Assembly: GCA_019454185.1 (NCBI GenBank)
Contig: CP075368.1
Span: 868,001-932,000 of the forward strand
DNA: 64,000 nt
Reading direction: 5' to 3'
Source of the DNA: Phycisphaeraceae bacterium
GTDB taxonomy: Bacteria > Planctomycetota > Phycisphaerae > Phycisphaerales > UBA1924
This document shows positions 63,563-64,000 of this stretch, piece after piece. The notes under the pieces are model-generated. The model saw nothing but the letters and a program-made list of their open reading frames with translations. It was not told where the DNA came from and ran no database searches. The position numbers and the translations under genes were made by a program. Position 1 is the first letter of the stretch. Each line of letters starts with the position of its first letter.

Positions 63563-64000
63563 TCATGATCGCACCGCCGCGGCGATCCGCTCCGCTTTCT
63601 TGCCCGTGAAGTTCTCCCAGCGCTGCACGATCACATCGCAGTACGGCGCGTCCAACTCCATCAGGAACGCTTTGCGTCCCGTCTGCTCGGCCGCGATCAG
63701 AGTGCTGCCAGATCCTCCGAACAAATCCAACACGTTCTCGCCAGGCTGCGAGGAGTACTCCATCGCGCGTCGCGCGAGTTCGACGGGCTTCTCCGTGAGA
63801 TGAACCATCGCGTTGGGGTTCACCTTCTTGATGGACCACGTGTCCGGCACGTTGTTCGGCCCGAAGAAGCGGTGCGCAGCGCCCTCACGCCACCCGTAGA
63901 AGCACCACTCGTGGTCTCCCATGAAATCCTTTCTCGTCAAAACCGGATGCATCTTGTGCCAGATGATGGCTTGGCTGAAGTACAGCCCGTGCCGCTTCAG
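63563..64000 (-). CDS. Site-specific DNA methyltransferase (5' end outside window)
   Basis: C-terminal 145 residues of an N6/N4 amino-methyltransferase. IIWHKMHPVLTRKDFMGDHE and EWCFYGWREGAAHRFFG match ParB-associated or phage methylases; LTEKPVELARRAMEYSSQPG and VLDLFGGSGSTLIAAEQTGR form motif X and AdoMet motif I, placed after the catalytic motif, which lies off-window. Frame open to 64000 and convergent with doc, 8 bases apart. Probably a solitary modification enzyme; no nuclease is visible. Confidence 0.85.
   Translation of the reverse strand: MKRHGLYFSQAIIWHKMHPVLTRKDFMGDHEWCFYGWREGAAHRFFGPNNVPDTWSIKKVNPNAMVHLTEKPVELARRAMEYSSQPGENVLDLFGGSGSTLIAAEQTGRKAFLMELDAPYCDVIVQRWENFTGKKAERIAAAVRS

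Noticed and set aside
60543..63839. 1098-codon open frame on the minus strand
   Set aside because: It lies antisense to six well-supported small genes with ribosome sites and known domains (HARE-HTH, AbrB, Doc). Its product is low-complexity and matches no family; long antisense frames are expected in high-GC DNA.
1..64000. CRISPR array or retron-type ncRNA
   Set aside because: No regularly spaced short direct repeats were seen anywhere, and no inverted-repeat msr/msd arrangement was seen beside the reverse transcriptase.

Overview
The window looks like a chromosome segment of a planctomycete, most likely of the Phycisphaerae. This rests on high GC, several exported proteins ending in a PEP-CTERM-like tail (Pro-Ala-Pro-Gly, hydrophobic stretch, Arg/Lys cluster), HAF-type repeats, a thrombospondin-type-3/dockerin-like giant protein, and integrase N-termini of a type I associate with planctomycetes. 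The assignment is inference; there is no rRNA or other marker gene in the window.

Layout. 1-3.2 kb: 3' end of a GCPII-type M28 peptidase, then an ArsR-SRPBCC gene pair, a DUF1428 protein and a second SRPBCC protein. 3.4-4.5 kb: IS630 copy A. 4.6-8.4 kb (minus strand): a truncated, partly decayed inverted copy of a surface-protein cluster found intact at 53.4-57.2 kb. 8.9-9.7 kb: a decayed transposase. 10.1-16.2 kb: a complete tripartite RND efflux operon (outer-membrane factor, adaptor, pump), followed by a DUF3300/DUF2950 pair. 18.5-23.5 kb: uncharacterised proteins, two PEP-CTERM proteins and a lipoprotein. 23.6-27.1 kb: an IS5-superfamily element, small membrane and Cys-rich proteins, IS630 copy B and the relic of an integrase leader. 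27.2-34.0 kb (minus strand): a 1975-residue exported protein with FG-GAP, dockerin-like, TSP3 and Hint modules plus a toxin-like C-terminus, with a stop/start-coupled candidate immunity gene.

34.3-60.3 kb is accessory DNA. Two direct repeats of about 1 kb (34287-35298 and 59304-60324) bracket about 24 kb. Inside are an integrase relic, a 3' tRNA-Pro(CGG) fragment, three long palindromes, a type I restriction-modification locus (hsdM, hsdS, hsdR) that also holds an AbiD/F-type HEPN gene, a lipoprotein gene and a reverse-transcriptase gene, an Nmad3-type two-gene operon, a DinB protein, a DUF1508/SRAP operon, a compact tyrosine recombinase, and a six-gene plus-strand cluster of exported and fibre-like proteins. 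60.8-64 kb: small plus-strand genes including a HARE-HTH protein, an AbrB/Doc toxin-antitoxin pair and the edge of a DNA methyltransferase.

How it fits together. The efflux genes form one self-contained export machine. The 36-49 kb stretch is best read as a defence island: DNA restriction, a predicted RNase abortive-infection protein, a defence-type reverse transcriptase and a nucleotide-modification-associated pair. The 28-34 kb pair is a contact or secreted polymorphic toxin-immunity candidate. The 52-59 kb cluster and its inverted partial copy are the least explained part. Gene calls were made by reading translated sequence and motifs; no database search was possible.
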